From NCBI RefSeq assembly GCF_021869535.1, contig NW_026262668.1, positions 63,084,058 to 63,148,057 of the forward strand: DNA of 64,000 nucleotides, written 5' to 3'. Position 1 is the first letter of the stretch. Each line of letters begins with the position of its first letter. Made by a program: the position numbers and the translations under genes. This DNA is from Mytilus californianus. Taxonomy: Eukaryota; Mollusca; Bivalvia; Mytilida; Mytilidae. Positions 39,401-54,400 of the stretch are shown in pieces. The notes beneath the pieces were generated by a model. That model did no database searches, had not been told where the DNA came from, and saw nothing but the letters and a program-made list of their open reading frames with translations.

Positions 39401-42400
39401 GAATAGATTTCCTCAATCCACAAAAATTGGTATTCACGAAAATAGATGAATCCACAGTGGTAAACAAGTTGTGAACTATACACACAGAAAGAAGGGGCCA
39501 AAAGAACATCACTGTCCAAAATACAAATGAAATAGGAAAATTTAGGAAACAAAAAATCATCTCTTTTGTTGTAGAGTTTACGGAGTGAAACTGAAATATT
39601 CAAATCTAGAAAAGGACAATTATTGCTATATTATGTATTTAAAGTAAGTTGCCTTAGGTAAATTTCTGCAGTATAATTAGAATATTCTGGATTGTTCAAA
39701 GCAAAAATATCATCATTGTAACAGTAAGTGTTATTTAATTTATCCAAAAAAAATATCATCAGGTTGATACAAATTTAAGCTTTTGCCCTTTAAATGTGGG
39801 GTATGTGAGCTTGTTCATTAAAGGTTCATTTCATGATAATTTGTGGTTTTGTATATCATGTCTATATATATTGTTTTCGTTGTCCAATTTAAAGTATCCT
39901 CAGAATACGATGTAAAATTGAACACTTGCTCTTCATAACCATGGTTGCTTATCTGTATTCTCTGTAAGGTCTTGCTAACATGCTGCTGCCCAGCCAAAGA
40001 ATTAGACATCCTTTTTTACCTCACCTGGCCCAAAGCGTCATGTGAGCTTATGCCATCACTTTGCGTCCATTGTCGTCTTTGTCCAACACTTTTTTTTAAA
40101 GATCTCCTCTGAAACTATTGCACCAATTTCAGCCAAACTTATAAATGCACAGAAGGTTAAGATCTACCTAATCTACATACTTCCTGTTTGCATTAAAATC
40201 ATCAGACAACTCATTGAGGAGTAATTGCCCTTAAATGACAATTTTTGGCTAATTTTGTAAGGTTTTGCTTATCATCACAAAATCTATAATAGATAAGTAG
40301 AAAATGTTATTAGCAAAAATTATCAGCAATACAAGATCTACAAAAATGCTGAATATCCCTTAATTATTAGATGACCTCTGAAGGAGTTAGTGCCCAGAAA
40401 TGCAGATTTTTGTCTACTTTTAGTGTTTTCGCCTATTGTTTCAAAAACTTTAATTGATAAGTAGAAACTATAAACAGAAAAAATAATCAGAAATACAAGA
40501 TCTATAAAAATACTTATACAACTGAAAATAACTTAAATATAGACCGTTGGTTTTCCCGTTTGAATGGTTTTACACTAGTAATTTTTGGGGCCCTTTATAG
40601 CTTGCCGTTCGGTGTGAGCCAATGCTCCCTGTTGAAGGCCGTACCTTGACCTATAATGGTTTACTTTTATAAATTGTTACTTGGATGGAGAGTTGTCTCA
40701 TTGGCACTCATACCACATCGTCCTATATCTATAAAAAGACAATTTTGACATATTAACCTGTCTATTGTATACTTTTTAAAAGAATTTCTCCTCTAAAACT
40801 ATTAAATAAATCTCAACCAAAGATGGGTTGAATGGTCTTGAGGGTATATGGTATTATGTTTGTGATTTTATTCCCAGTCACCACACAGACCACAGGGGCT
40901 TGAAATAGAACATGAGGGCAAAAAACTATAATAGACAGAGAAGATCTGACGGGGCAAAAAATGGTCAAAATGTCAAAATCTACCTAGCTACCTCCTGTTT
41001 GTACCAAAATTATCAGATGACTCTTTGTGGGAGTTATTGCCCTTAACTGATGTTTTCTTAACTAATTTTCACGTCTTTGTCTATTTTCTTGAAAACTATA
41101 ATACATGTAGATAGGTAGAAACTGCAAATTAACAAATAAAGACGGATGGAAAATATAGAAAAAAATAGGTATCACTCTATTGAATGTCTATCTTCTCACT
41201 CCAAGCTTCTGTGTTGATTGTTTATTAAAGGTACGTTCAGTAACTTCTGCAATAAAACAGGAAAGCTAATTAGCAGGCAAAGTTTTCACTGAATTAAATA
41301 TTTTTGTCAATTATATGTTATGGATTCGTAATAAATGTGAAAAATTAAACATAGAGGACTTAGTTTTAATAGTACATATGCATGCAGTGGCGGATCCAGA
41401 AATTTTCATAAGTGGGGGTCCACTGACAGCCTAAGAGGGGGCCCGCTCCAGTCATGCTTGAGTGATTTCCTATATAATCAACCAAAAATTTTTCCCACAA
41501 AAGGGGGGGGGGGGCAAATGTTACAAAACTTTACCCAAATGTTCTGTATGGTATGTTCTATGTAGTTTAAAAATTGTATCCAGGGATTTGACCATCAACA
41601 AACATTGCCCGTGTTGCTAAAAATAGAGCATAATGGTAAAATGCAGTTTTTTGCTTATATCTCAAAAACTTATGCAGGTAGAGCAAATCTACCTGGGAAA
41701 AAAACACCAGCAGGTCAAGGTCTATTGCCTGGGAAATTTTCAGAAATCTCAGACAACAAACTTCAGAGTTATTCCACCTAAAATGTCATTTTTTTAGTAA
41801 AATTCAATGTTTTTGGTTTTTATTTGAAAAACTTCAGCGGAAAGAGCAATCAGACATGGGTTAAAATTGACCAGCAAGTCAAGGCCTATCTACTGCAATA
41901 TTTTCAGAAAAATCAGACTAAACATTTTTGAGTTAGTGCCCCTGTAAATGTCAATTTTTACAAATTTAGCAGTTTCTGGTTATTATCTTGAAATCTACTT
42001 CAGATAGAGCAAAATTTCAAACAGTAAAAATGACCAGAACAATAAGATCTACAAATGAATAAACATGGACAAATTGTCAATTGGCCCCTTGTAGGAGTTA
42101 TTGCCCTTGGAAGACTAGTTTAACCAAGTTTTATGCAGAAACTATAATTGATGGAGAGAAATTGTAAATAGCAATCTACAAATCAGTCAACATGCACAAA
42201 TCATCAATTAAAAGAGTTATCGCCCTTGAAAGACTAATTTTGTTCAATTTTTACATTTTTGTCGAGCCTTCGACTTTAGTCGAAAAGCGAGACATAACGA
42301 TCCTACATTCCGTCGGCGGCGGCGTCCACAAATATTCACTCTGTGGTAAAAGTTTTTGAAATTTAAATAACTTTCTTAAACTATCCTGGATTTCTACCAA

Positions 42401-45400
42401 ACTTGGACAGAAGCTTGTTTATGATCATAAGATAGTATCCAGAAGTAAATTTTGTAAAAAAATAAATCCATTTTTTCCTTATTTTACTTTTAAATGGACT
42501 TAGATTTTCTGCCAGGAAACAACACATTCACTCTGTGGTTAAAGTTTTAAAAATTTTAATAACTTTCTTATACTATTTTGGATGTGTACCAAATTTGGAC
42601 AGAAGCTTGTTTATGATCAAAAGCTAGTATCTAGAAGGAAATTTTGTAAAAAAATAAATCCATTTTTTCCTTATTTTACTTTTAAATGGATTTAGATTTT
42701 CTGCCAGGAAACAACATATTCACTCTGTGGTTAAAGTTTTTAAAATTTTAATAACTTTCTCATACTATTTTGGATTTGTACCAAACTTGGACAGAAGCTT
42801 GTTTATGATCAAATGCTAGTATCTAGAAGGAAATTTTGTTTTCTTCCAGTTAACATTACATTCAGTCTGTAGTTAAAGTTTTTAAACATTTATTAAATTC
42901 ATAAACTATCCTGGATTTTTACCAAACTTGGACTGAAGCTTCTTTCAATCAAAAGATAGTATCAAGAGGAATGTTTTTATTGATTTACTTCCTCATTATT
43001 GTTGAGCTTGCGATTAACAGAAAAAGTAGGCAAGACACTAGGTTCTGCGGAACCCTTACAAATTTTTGTTTGCAGAAACTATTATAGATAGAGAGAAGAT
43101 ATTTCCCCTGAATGATGATTTTTATCCATTTTAGCTCACTTAGGCCAAATGGTTTTCAAATTATAATTTGTTGTTCCTGATGACAAAATGGAGGTCAAGT
43201 TTGATATTGACAATTTCCACTTTTACTGTTCAGGAGTTACATGTATGGTCCTTGATCTATTGGAAAATGGACTTTATGTCCTTTCCATGCAATAACTTAC
43301 GAACCACATGCACTTGACCAGGGTTTTTTAAGATCTTAATATGTTGTTACTGATGAAAAAATGGTTTTGATATTGATGATTTTCACTTTCCAGGAGTACC
43401 CCGTTAATGGTTCTTGATAGATGAAGAAATGGCGCTTTAAGTTGTTTCCAATCAATTACTTACGAATTGTTCAACCAATACTCATAAAATTTTGATATGC
43501 AGTTACTGATGACAAAATGGTGGTCAAGTTTGATACTGTCAAAAATTTTGTTTGCATATACATGATGTGCCGAAATTTTGATAAGCAATAAAGGCATGAA
43601 AAAGTTGATTCAAATTAAAAAGGGGCAGGGTAGAGATCTCTAAAAACCAGTATAACTCCACCACATTTTTATGTTCATGTCCCAAGTCAGGAATCTCTTC
43701 AGTAGTTTTCTTTCATGTATGTCATATCTTAATGTTTTTCGTAATTTGGAGAATTATTTTTTTTTATGTGTTTCAGCTTTAACTATTGTTTAGACAGTCA
43801 CACCTAACTATCGATGAGGACTGTATGTTGACCTCTACATTAGATGTCATTTGTTTTATTTTTGTTTGTTGGTTTGTTGTTTCATTAAAGTATACTCCAG
43901 ATCTACTGTTATTCATGTTAAAACAAACAGTTGGGGAGAAGAGTGTATGTCACAAACAAATTTTGAAATAAGTGGGTTTTTTTTTCGGTTTAAAGTTATA
44001 GATCCTTGCCTAGGTGAAAGATAAAAAATCATTATTGCACATCATTGACATCTGCAGATGAATGGTGTGTAAAAAGAAACACCTTCAAGCTAAAAATGAA
44101 TAAATTTATGTCGGTGATCAATGGATTGAACATAAACACAATCTAAGGAGTAAAATATATTCTGACAAATTTTATGTCTTTTGTTTGTACTTCTTTCTAA
44201 AGTTTAAGGGAAGATACCATGTGGGTAATTGAAAGCCATACAATCCCTTCGAAAAGAGATACATTTTTTTTGTACATTGTTCTAAAGCTATTTTAAGTAT
44301 GTCCTACAATTATGCAAAACCCTCATCACCTGGTGATATAAGTGTATTTTGGTAAGGTTAATTGGTGGATCAATTTATCATACTAGAGTAATACTGTGGA
44401 TTAAATATATTTTCCTGGATTAAGGAAAAAATGCATTTTAATGATTTGGTAGTATTGCCAAAGTTTGCATACATGTACATACCTATATAACTTTTGTTCT
44501 TAGCTGAACATTTATAATTCGAAGTTCACCTTTATCAATGAAATCCCTGAAAATGAATCTACAGTTGACAGTATTATACATGTTATATGTTGCTTTATAT
44601 TAAATAAACAATGGTTTTTCAGACAAATATTAGATACTAAGTATGGTTTGAAGAGATGGCAGATTGGAGAAGTGGCATCAAAGATAGGGCAGCTTTATTA
44701 TCACTATTAGTGAGTATTTTGTAAAGATGGATGCAACTAAAAATATTATATTTGCTAAAAATGTGCACAATGGGTCTCAAGAACTCAAGTACATGCACTT
44801 GAAAAGTCAACTTGAACAACCCTACAATGAAGGATTCTAAATAGATCAAGTGTTGAATCCTGGGTAATACACATATTTGATATGTTATATCCATATATGT
44901 ATATGAAATGGTAGATATCAAAGGTTTTGTGTATACATAAAATGTTTTTTTTTCTAGATTAACCTTCAACTGTGACAATATATACACCTAATTTAAGTAT
45001 GAAAATACATGTATTATATAGATACATGTATTTGTCCTCTGCCAAAACATAAAACAAATTATCCACTTCCCCTTTTTCAAGAAGATACATTTTAATGCTA
45101 ATTATTCACAGGCAGAGAACATACATGCACTGCAGTGCTGGATGTCTTAAGGAAATTGCTGCAATAGCTAATACAATTACTAAATGTTATTGAACTGTTT
45201 TCACCCACACCTACTCAAGGAATTCTGGAAATTCCTGATTTTGTTTTGTAAATTTTGTTTTTGTCTATTTATGGAAATATCAAGGATTGTCTTTAAATAA
45301 ATGGTCAATGTTTAAAGGCTCTCTAAAATAAAAGCTTTATTTTCAAAATAATTCATTTCAGTTACTGAATGCCAAAAAAAAAAAAAATATTGATATCTGA

Positions 45401-48400
45401 AAAGACTTTTTGACATTAGTAGCTTTAAGATCCAACAAACTTCTATCCTTTTTCTAAATCATTTCTGTAAATACATTTGATTTATGGTATAAGATAATGA
45501 AAATAAAACTTTATATGAGTATGGTTTGTAATTATATTAAAAGCCTTTATTAGAAGACCTTCTCTCATTCTATACTGGGAGTATGGGCTGTTACAGTATA
45601 TATGTTTACAAAAAAAGATAAGTTATTATCAGCACCGTATAATGACTAATTCACACGTAATCTACACATATTATTGGATTTTGTATCAATAGAGGGATAT
45701 ATTTGAGAAAATTATGACGAGCTTGTATCCCATATCAAACTATATACTATCTCTGTAGCATTAATTATGGATACCATGATCAATAAACAACAAGTAGAGT
45801 AATTTTGTACGTAATTGATTTTTTAGGCTGTAAAGTTTAGCGACATTAGCGAGTATGAAATTACAATACAAATAATTTTGCTTTAGGGCAATAATTAGGT
45901 TACACAGCTGTAATTGGTGTCTTCATAGTTCAATATCATTTAGATAATTAGGTCATCATCGTCAGTTCAAGTTGGATTTAATTGTATTGACTTGTTATGT
46001 TATCAAAGATACATATTTCAAGATTAATTAATTTTAGCGCAAATAAATTTTGTCTTTAACTAAATAATGTGTGACTTGTATTGACTACCAGTAATTTAAT
46101 TCTGGCCTTCAACATGATTATAACACTACATCAATGATATAATTGTGTCATCATTTGGAAGATTAAATACAGCTTAATAAAGATAATGTAAATAAAATAT
46201 GAATAAAGAGATGTGGTATGATTGTCAATGAGACAAATTTCCACCAGTGTTATGATTGTCAATGAGACAAATTTCCACCAGTGATATGATTGTCAATGAG
46301 ACAAATTTCCACCAGTGATATGATTGTCAATGAGACAAATTTCCACCAGTGTTATGATTGTCAATGAGACAAATTTCCACCAGTGTTATGATTGTCAATG
46401 AGACAAATTTCCACCAGTGTTATGATTGTCAATGAGACAAATTTCCACCAGTGTTATGATTGTCAGTGAGACAAATTTCCACCAGTGTTATGATTGTCGA
46501 TGAGACAAATTTCCACCAGTGTTATGATTGTCCATGAGACAAATTTCCACCAGTGTTATGATTGTCGATGAGACAAATTTCCACCAGTGTTATGATTGTC
46601 GATGAGACAAATTTCCACCAGTGTTATGATTGTCAATGAGACAAATTTCCACCAGTGATATGATTGTCAATGAGACAAATTTCCACCAATGTTATGATTG
46701 TCAATGAGACAAATTTCCACCAGTGTTATGATTGTCAATGAGACAAATTTCCACCAGTGATATGATTGTCAATGAGACAAATTTCCACCAGCATGCAGTG
46801 ATATGATTGTCAATGAGACAAATATCCACCAGTGATATGATTGTCAGTGAATGAGACAAATATCCAACAGAGACCAAAGGACGAGGATGTAAACAACTAT
46901 AGGGCACTGTATGGCCATCAACAATGAGCACAACTCATATAGTATAGCAAGGTCTAAAAGGCCCCAGCATGACAAAATGTAAAACAATTCAAAGGAGAAA
47001 ACCAATGGCCTGATTTATGATAAAAACAAACGAAAAAAAACCAGATAGCAACCAAAGACAACCACTGAATTACAGGGCTCCTGAACTTGTATGGTTAATC
47101 ATGTTTGTGAGTGCTTAACCTTCCCCTAACCTGGGACAGTGGTGTCAAAGCACAACATAAGAACAAACTATAAAAATCAGTTAAAAAAGGGTTGACCAAA
47201 TCAGCATTAAGCGCATATAAAACATATCAAACAAAAGGACAAAGAGTACTTACAATTAATGAAAGCTAGTTCAAAGCCAATTCCAACTAATAAATAAGCC
47301 ATGTTTTTCCCAGACTGAAATATCAATCAGGACACATCCAATATATCTAGTATAAAGAGTGAGAAAAGCATGGTCTTGTGATATGCCGAAATATAAGTAT
47401 AGATAAGATGTAGGACCAAAAGTGTCGATAATTGTACAGCCATACATGGTATATCTGTCAGGTACCCTGATTACTAATAAATGAACATGGATATAAAATT
47501 AAGAAGACGTGGCTTGATTGCCAATGAGACAACTCTCGACTAGAGACTAAATGATGTAGAAGTAAGCAACTATAAGTTATTATAGTGCCTTCAACAATGA
47601 GCAAATCCCATACCGTACAGCAAGCTATAAAGTGCCCCAAAATGACAAATGTTAAACAATTCAAACAAAAAAACTAATGACCTTATTTATGTACAAAACA
47701 ACAAACAAAAAACACATATGAAATGCAGTAACAAACGACAACCACTGAATTACAGGCTCCTGACTGATTTTTGTCGAGCCTGCGACTTTTGTCGCAGAAA
47801 GCTCGACATAGGGATAGTGATCTGGCGGCGGCAGTGGCGTAAGCTTACTTCTTAAAAGCTTTATATTTTCCAAGGTGGAAGACCTGGATGCTTCATACTT
47901 TGTTTATAGATGCCTTATGTTATGAAGTTTCCGTCTGTCATATGTCCATTGTCCTTGACCTCATTTTCATGGTTCAGTGACTACTTGAAAAAAAAGTCCG
48001 GATTATTTGTAATGTTAATTTCTATCTTATTATGAGTAATAGGATAAATATATTTAATATAAGCGTACCTTGCAAGGTCCTCATGCCCGTCAGATAGTTT
48101 TCATCTGATCTCGACCTCATATCATGGATCAGTGAACAAGGTTAAGTTTTCGTGGTCAATTCCATATATCAGATACTATAAGCAATAGGTCTTCTATATT
48201 TGGTGTATGGAATGATTGTAAGGTGTACATGTCCAACTGGCAGGTGTCATCTGACCTTGACCTCAATTTCATGGTTCACTCAGTGGTTAAAGTTAAGTTT
48301 TTGTGTTTTGGTCTTTTTTTCTAATACTATATGCAATAGGTCAACTATATTTGGTGTATGGAAATATTTTACAATGTACATGTCAGTCTGGCAGGTTTTA

Positions 48401-51400
48401 TTTGACATTGACCTCATTTTCACGGTTCATTGCTCAGTGTTTAGTTTTTGTGTTTTGGTCTGTTTTTCTTAAACTAAAACCAATAGGTCAACTATATTTG
48501 TTGTATGGAATGATTGTAAGGTGTATATGCATATATATGTGTGTCTGGCAGATATCATCTGACCTTGACCTCATTTTCATGGTTCATTGGTCAATGTTAA
48601 GTTTTCATGGTTAAGTTTATTTCTTAGATACTATAAGCAATAGGTCAACTATATTTAATGCATAGATTGATTGTAAGGTGTACATGTCTGCCTGGCATGG
48701 TTCATCTGACCTTGACCTAATTTTCATGGTTCATTGGTCAATGTTTAGTTTTCCTGTTTAAGTCTGTTTCTGAGAAACTATAAGCAATAGGTCAACTATA
48801 TTTGGTGTATTGAATGATTGTAAGGTGTACATGTATTTCCAGTTTGGTTTATCTGACCTTGACCTCATTTTCTTGGATCATGTTAAGTTTATGTGATACT
48901 TTTTGTAAAGCTTTATATTTAGGACTATCAACATAAAATCAATGGTCAGTAAAGAAGGCGAGACATTTCAGCGTGTGCACTCTTGTTTCATTTTGGACAT
49001 CTTCTCATAAATTTATTTTTGTGTTGCAATTGGGCATCATTAATCTCTTTTCATCTTATATCTGCCATCCTCCAGAACAAAGATTATAATCCTTAAGAAA
49101 CATGATTATAGATAGGGAAGTTTCTCTTGACACCTTAAAATAAAAAAAATATTATGATCAGTGCTGATGTGTAAATATAGAGCATGACATACAATATATG
49201 CATAAGTCTGCTGTTGGAGACTATGTTGACCTGTAGATGTCTTTTGGGCTTTTCTTGTTTCTGTCAAATGTTTCTGGAAGCGAGGCAATGATGCTTATCC
49301 CTAGGAATGTTGCAGAATATGATGCATAGGGATGCTAATCCAATGGTGGCTAAAGCTTTTAGTATTAAACTTCGTATTTCAGAAGTTAAACCAACTTAAT
49401 TACACAGGAAGATGAATGTTTCCATATTCTGTTATCTAGCAAATCCCTTTTGCTTGGAGAAAAAGATTTAGTTTATTACTTGTCCTAAGAGAAAGTAACC
49501 TGTTCGAAGGTTAAAGATATGACTCAGTTTTTGTCGAGCCTTCGACTTTAGTCGAAAAAGCGAGACATAGCGATCCTACATTCCGTCGGCGGCGGCGGCG
49601 TCCACAAATATTCACTCTGTGGTTAAAGTTTTTGAAATTTTAATAACTTTCTTAAACTATCCTGGATTTCTACCAAACTTGGACAGAAGCTTGTTTATGA
49701 TCATAAGATAGTATCCAGAAGTAAATTTTGCAAAAATAAAATTCCTGTTTTCTGTATTTTACTTGTAAAATTAAATGGATTTAGTTTTTTCTGCTGGGAA
49801 ACATTACATTCACTCTGTGGTTAAAGTTTTTAAAATCTTAATAACTTTCTTAAATTATCCTGGATTTGTACCAAACTTGGACAGAAGCTTGTTTATGATC
49901 ATAAGATAGTATCCAGAAGTAAATTTGTTAAAAAAAATTTTCATTTTTTTCCGTATTTTACTTATAAATGGACTTAGTTTTTCCGCCAGGAAACAATACA
50001 TTCACTCTGTGGTTAAAGTTTTTAAAATTTTAATTACTTTCTTAAACTATCCTGGATTTGTACCAAACTTGGACAGAAGCTTGTTTATGATCAAAAGTTA
50101 GTATCTAGAAGGAAATTTTGTTAAAATTTTGTACCTGTTTATCCGTATTTTACTTATAAATGGGCTTAGTTTTTCTTCCAGTTAACATTAAATACAGTCT
50201 GCAGTTAAAGTTTTTAAAACATTAATTAGATTCATAAACTATCCTGGATTTATACCAAACTTTGACAGAAGCTTCTTACAATCAAAAGAAAGTATCTAAA
50301 GGAATATTTCTATTAATTTTTTTCCTCATTTTTGTTGAGCCTGCGATTAACAGCAAAAGTAGGCGAGACACTGGGTTCCGCGGAACCCTTACGAATTTTT
50401 ATTTTATATAAAACTTATTTTAAGATAAAAAGCAATTTCAAAGCTGTTGACTTATCTGACTTCATGTCAGGCCAGCAAGGAAAAAAGAGAAAATATGTTT
50501 TCTTGAATTAATGGTATTCAAATTGCTATACATGTATTACTTCACTGTTCTATAACCTTGCAAATTTTTATTTTTATTTATTTCAGTTTAAGAACAAGTG
50601 AAACTAACTATTTAAATGAGGCCTTTAGTTTTTACTCTGCCATTAGGAATAGAGGATATTATTCAAAAGCTAATAAAGAAGAGAGGTTTGTAGTTTATTT
50701 TTAGCACAAGTGAGACAAAAAACCATATGAACCTTTCTTGTTACTATCCATTGATCATTTATGAACTTGACTCACCTGTGTTTTATTTTTTCAAAAAACC
50801 ACATATTTTATATTTCATTTGACTGTATACAAAATATGTAGAATCAATCGGAAAGAATTTTACAACCTTCAGTTATGATCTAAAATTCAACTACCAGTTT
50901 TTTTGTCACATTGACACTTGACCTCATGATACTGTAACAGGTATTATTGAAATTTAACAAAAATTGTAGAAATAAAGAAATGCTTTCAAATAAATGAGAT
51001 TAGGGTAATATTCCAAATTCCTGTATTCCTATGGGATATCTGTTCATCAGACTAATTTCATTATTTCACCTAGTAAGCATCCCTGTATAAACTTCATCTT
51101 TTGGCAGTAGTAATTGTTTTGAATCATTGATTTTATAAATTCATTTATTTTTTCCCAATTCAATGAAATGTAAAATACACAAATTCAGAATTTAATATGT
51201 GTATTTATTATTGGTAATCTTTATTAGGTATTGATAATGCACCATTAATTATAGCATGTTCATTTTGCAGTAGAATATCATTAATGAAAATTGAACTTAT
51301 GTTATTTTGATGTTTATACTGTCATATATTTCACCTTAATAAAGAATTACATAATTTGTTTAAATGACAGTATATGAACTGCCTAATCTATGTACATGTA

Positions 51401-54400
51401 CACATACCTAACACTTATATGAAAGAACATGGCACCTCAACTCCAACTTAATTGACATGGAAACGCAATTTTTCTGCCAAAAGGTCATAGTTCTTTCTGG
51501 ACTCTCTAGCTTGCTCCACCATTAAAAAACTGACCTCTTCGAAATAGCCAATAGTGCTTAAAGTGGTGTTAAACACCAATCAATCAATATATAAAAGAAA
51601 GGTGTAGTGATTAAATTTCTATCAAATTATTAAATTGTTGTTTATAATCAACTTATAGATTCATGCCAGTTGTTTAATATATTGGTCAGTATACATGTAT
51701 GTGACCAGATTTTGGAGTTGGGGGGGGGTCTTTAATTTAACTTAGGAAAATGAACAAAATGAAGATAATTTCATGGTATAAATGATAACTGTAAAAAAAA
51801 AATTATATTCATAATTCACATATCAAGAAAGCATTAATTGAAAAAATCATAACTTTGTTATTGAATGGTTTATGAAGTCTTTGAACGCCAAGGTTAATTG
51901 ATATTTTGTTAGTACTTTTTCACTGACATTTTTTCAGGTGGTCATGAAATCTATGAAAATTGGTACTTTATGAAAAAATGTAATAGTATTTTTTTTAGTT
52001 TACGACATACATCCAGACAGGTTGTTTGTAAACCATTTTATAGTGTTTTCCTTTACAGTTATAGCCACAAAGATGAAGTCGATTTTAAGTTGTCACCAAG
52101 TATATGTATTAATCTGTTCCCAAAGTAACCAGTTCAGATGGTGAAATAAGAAACAACTAAGCATGATGCAACCTTGTAATGGAATCCCTGCATACAGAAC
52201 AATAACACCTTCTTCATTTTAATCTAGAAAAGTATTTCTAAAAAAAATGAAATAAAATTGCTTTCAGAACTAGTACTGCTTAAAACTGAAGTAATCTAAA
52301 AAGCATTATGATTTATTAAACTGCTCTATATGGTTTCTTACAGATCTGACTTGATGGTGAAAAAACTAAGATTTTATGCCAGATTTATAGTTGTATGTTT
52401 GTTGCTGAAAAGAATGAAACTGGTTAAAGATTTAGTAAAGGTATGTGTTGACTTTAAAACATTTTATCAATCATTTTTATATTTAAATAATACATATATA
52501 TTATGGCTAATGGTCCAAACAAAATTTACCTACCTGTAAAAGGGAGATGATACAATTTCAGGGGAGTTAATTGTTGATGCCCCAACAAACAGTCAATAGC
52601 CATTGTACAATAGGGCAAAGAAGCAAGAAAATATTTTCAAGTTGAAATAATTTTCTCCCATTTGAGATTTGTCTAGATTTTAGGTATTACTTTGAAGAAT
52701 AATAGCAAACACTATGGCTGATTATTTAAAAAAAGTTAACATTGTTATTTCCCAAATATGGACTATATGGCGGCCTATAATTGCTTACATCTACTTTATT
52801 GAAGTGGTGGATAGTTGTCTCATTGGCAATCTTAACACAACTATAACTAACAATTATTTATGTCCAATACTTCATTGCATATAAAAACAAACACAGAGAT
52901 TTACTGTTTGGTTATATTTTGTGAAGGAATTACAAGCACAGATAGAAGACTACACATTAACATATGAACCAGAAGATCAAATGGAATGGACCTTAGTAGT
53001 GGGAGAAATCAATGCATTTTTAGAAGTAATTATTTAGATTGATATACTTTACAAATACTAATTGCATAAAATGACTAGATGTTTTATACATAGTTTTATA
53101 TGTGTAAAATCTTTTACATTACTGAATTGTTTATCACTATATTTGTCTTTTGATAGTATTGTTAACTGGAATCAGAATAATATTGATCACATTCCGGCCT
53201 TCTTTTATTGTAGGGTTAGGGTTCATTTATGGCTATGGTTAAGTGTGGGATGTTCTAGGTTAGGGTTAAGTTTTAGGATTAGGGTTAGTGTTAGGGATAG
53301 ATACGGGTAAACGACAAGGTTAAGGGTAAATAATAGTTTTTCACAACTATATATGAGTTGGGACCCCTAAAGTAAAAAGAGGCCCATATTCCAATTGCTA
53401 GGACATTACTGTATCTTTGTAATGAAAAAGAACAAAAACAGATACATGTATATAAAAATATTATGAAATTGACCAAACATATATTATAAAACCAATAGAA
53501 TGAAATCATTGCTATCATATCATGCTCCTTTACATTTATGTCTTTGATAAAATGTAATAATTTTGATTTAATTTATGTGAGAAAAGTGCTACTTCTAAAT
53601 CTTTTTGTGTCTGATGTTCTGCTAATCTTGACATGCCATACCAACATTACATGCATACATTTTGACTATTGTTAGCGATACTGTGTTCAGTTATTGGAGT
53701 ATAAATTATATTTGTTGTTTGTTAATATAGTTGTTGAAAAAAAATTGATTGTTATGGAACTTGATGAAATATTAGATTAAAGCCGTTCATAATCTTATTG
53801 AGATTTTACTTCACGTAGGCTTTATTTTCAAATTTGCCATGTAAAGTTGTGAACTAAATCTTCATGTTACATGGTGTTGAATTAATTGATTCTTTTCCAA
53901 TATGAAAAAATAGAACAATGTGAAAAAATTTAGTATGTCTTATATTGAATTGGTTAATATACATTTTCTTTTTACAGTCGGACAATTTAATAGACATCCA
54001 TGATGTGGACCCAAACTATTTCTTGTTGTCACACAGACTAACACCATTAAACACACCCCCATTAGACAAAAGTACACCAGTGTATTTAGCATTACAAGAA
54101 ATTATCATCGTGGGAAATACAGCAGATCAGGTAAGAATATTTCAAGAAATGGGGGTTGCCTCCCCTGACACTTGGTAGAAAAAAAAACATTGATCAGATA
54201 GAATCAGATGAAAGACATTGATAGAGGAAAAACTTTAAGCTTTGAAGTATTTAAATTTTCACTATTGATAGAAACAAATACTTATATTTTGGTCTAATAG
54301 TGAAAGTCAAATTACCAGTTTGTTATTTGAAGGAGTTGTAGACATGTACCCAAGTTGTACAAAAATAGGAAATGTTTAAGATTTGGCTTTCATGGTATTT

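Larger units (their letters stand above)
40015..42260 (+). repeat. Cluster of tandem-cored repeats in SCAI intron 2
   Basis: Units of about 130-190 bp share GGAGTTATTGCCCTT, GAAACTATAATTGAT and ACAAGATCTACAAA. They occur at 40015-40540, 40780-41220 and 41600-42260, with other insertions between. Individual element ends are not resolved. Confidence 0.55.

Noticed and set aside
44637..44987. 116-codon minus-strand frame over SCAI exon 3
   Set aside because: A shadow on the opposite strand of a well-supported exon, with no recognisable product.
46206..46870. Regular 34-bp repeats resembling a CRISPR array
   Set aside because: Units are directly adjacent with no unique spacers, and the window is animal DNA with introns. 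It is a minisatellite.
48200..48614. Plus-strand frames with repeated FVFWSVF peptides
   Set aside because: They are translations of the family 8 tandem core and recur in the other copy at 56.9 kb.
53211..53335. TTAGGG tract as a true chromosome end
   Set aside because: It is short, degenerate and inside an intron with coding exons on both sides.
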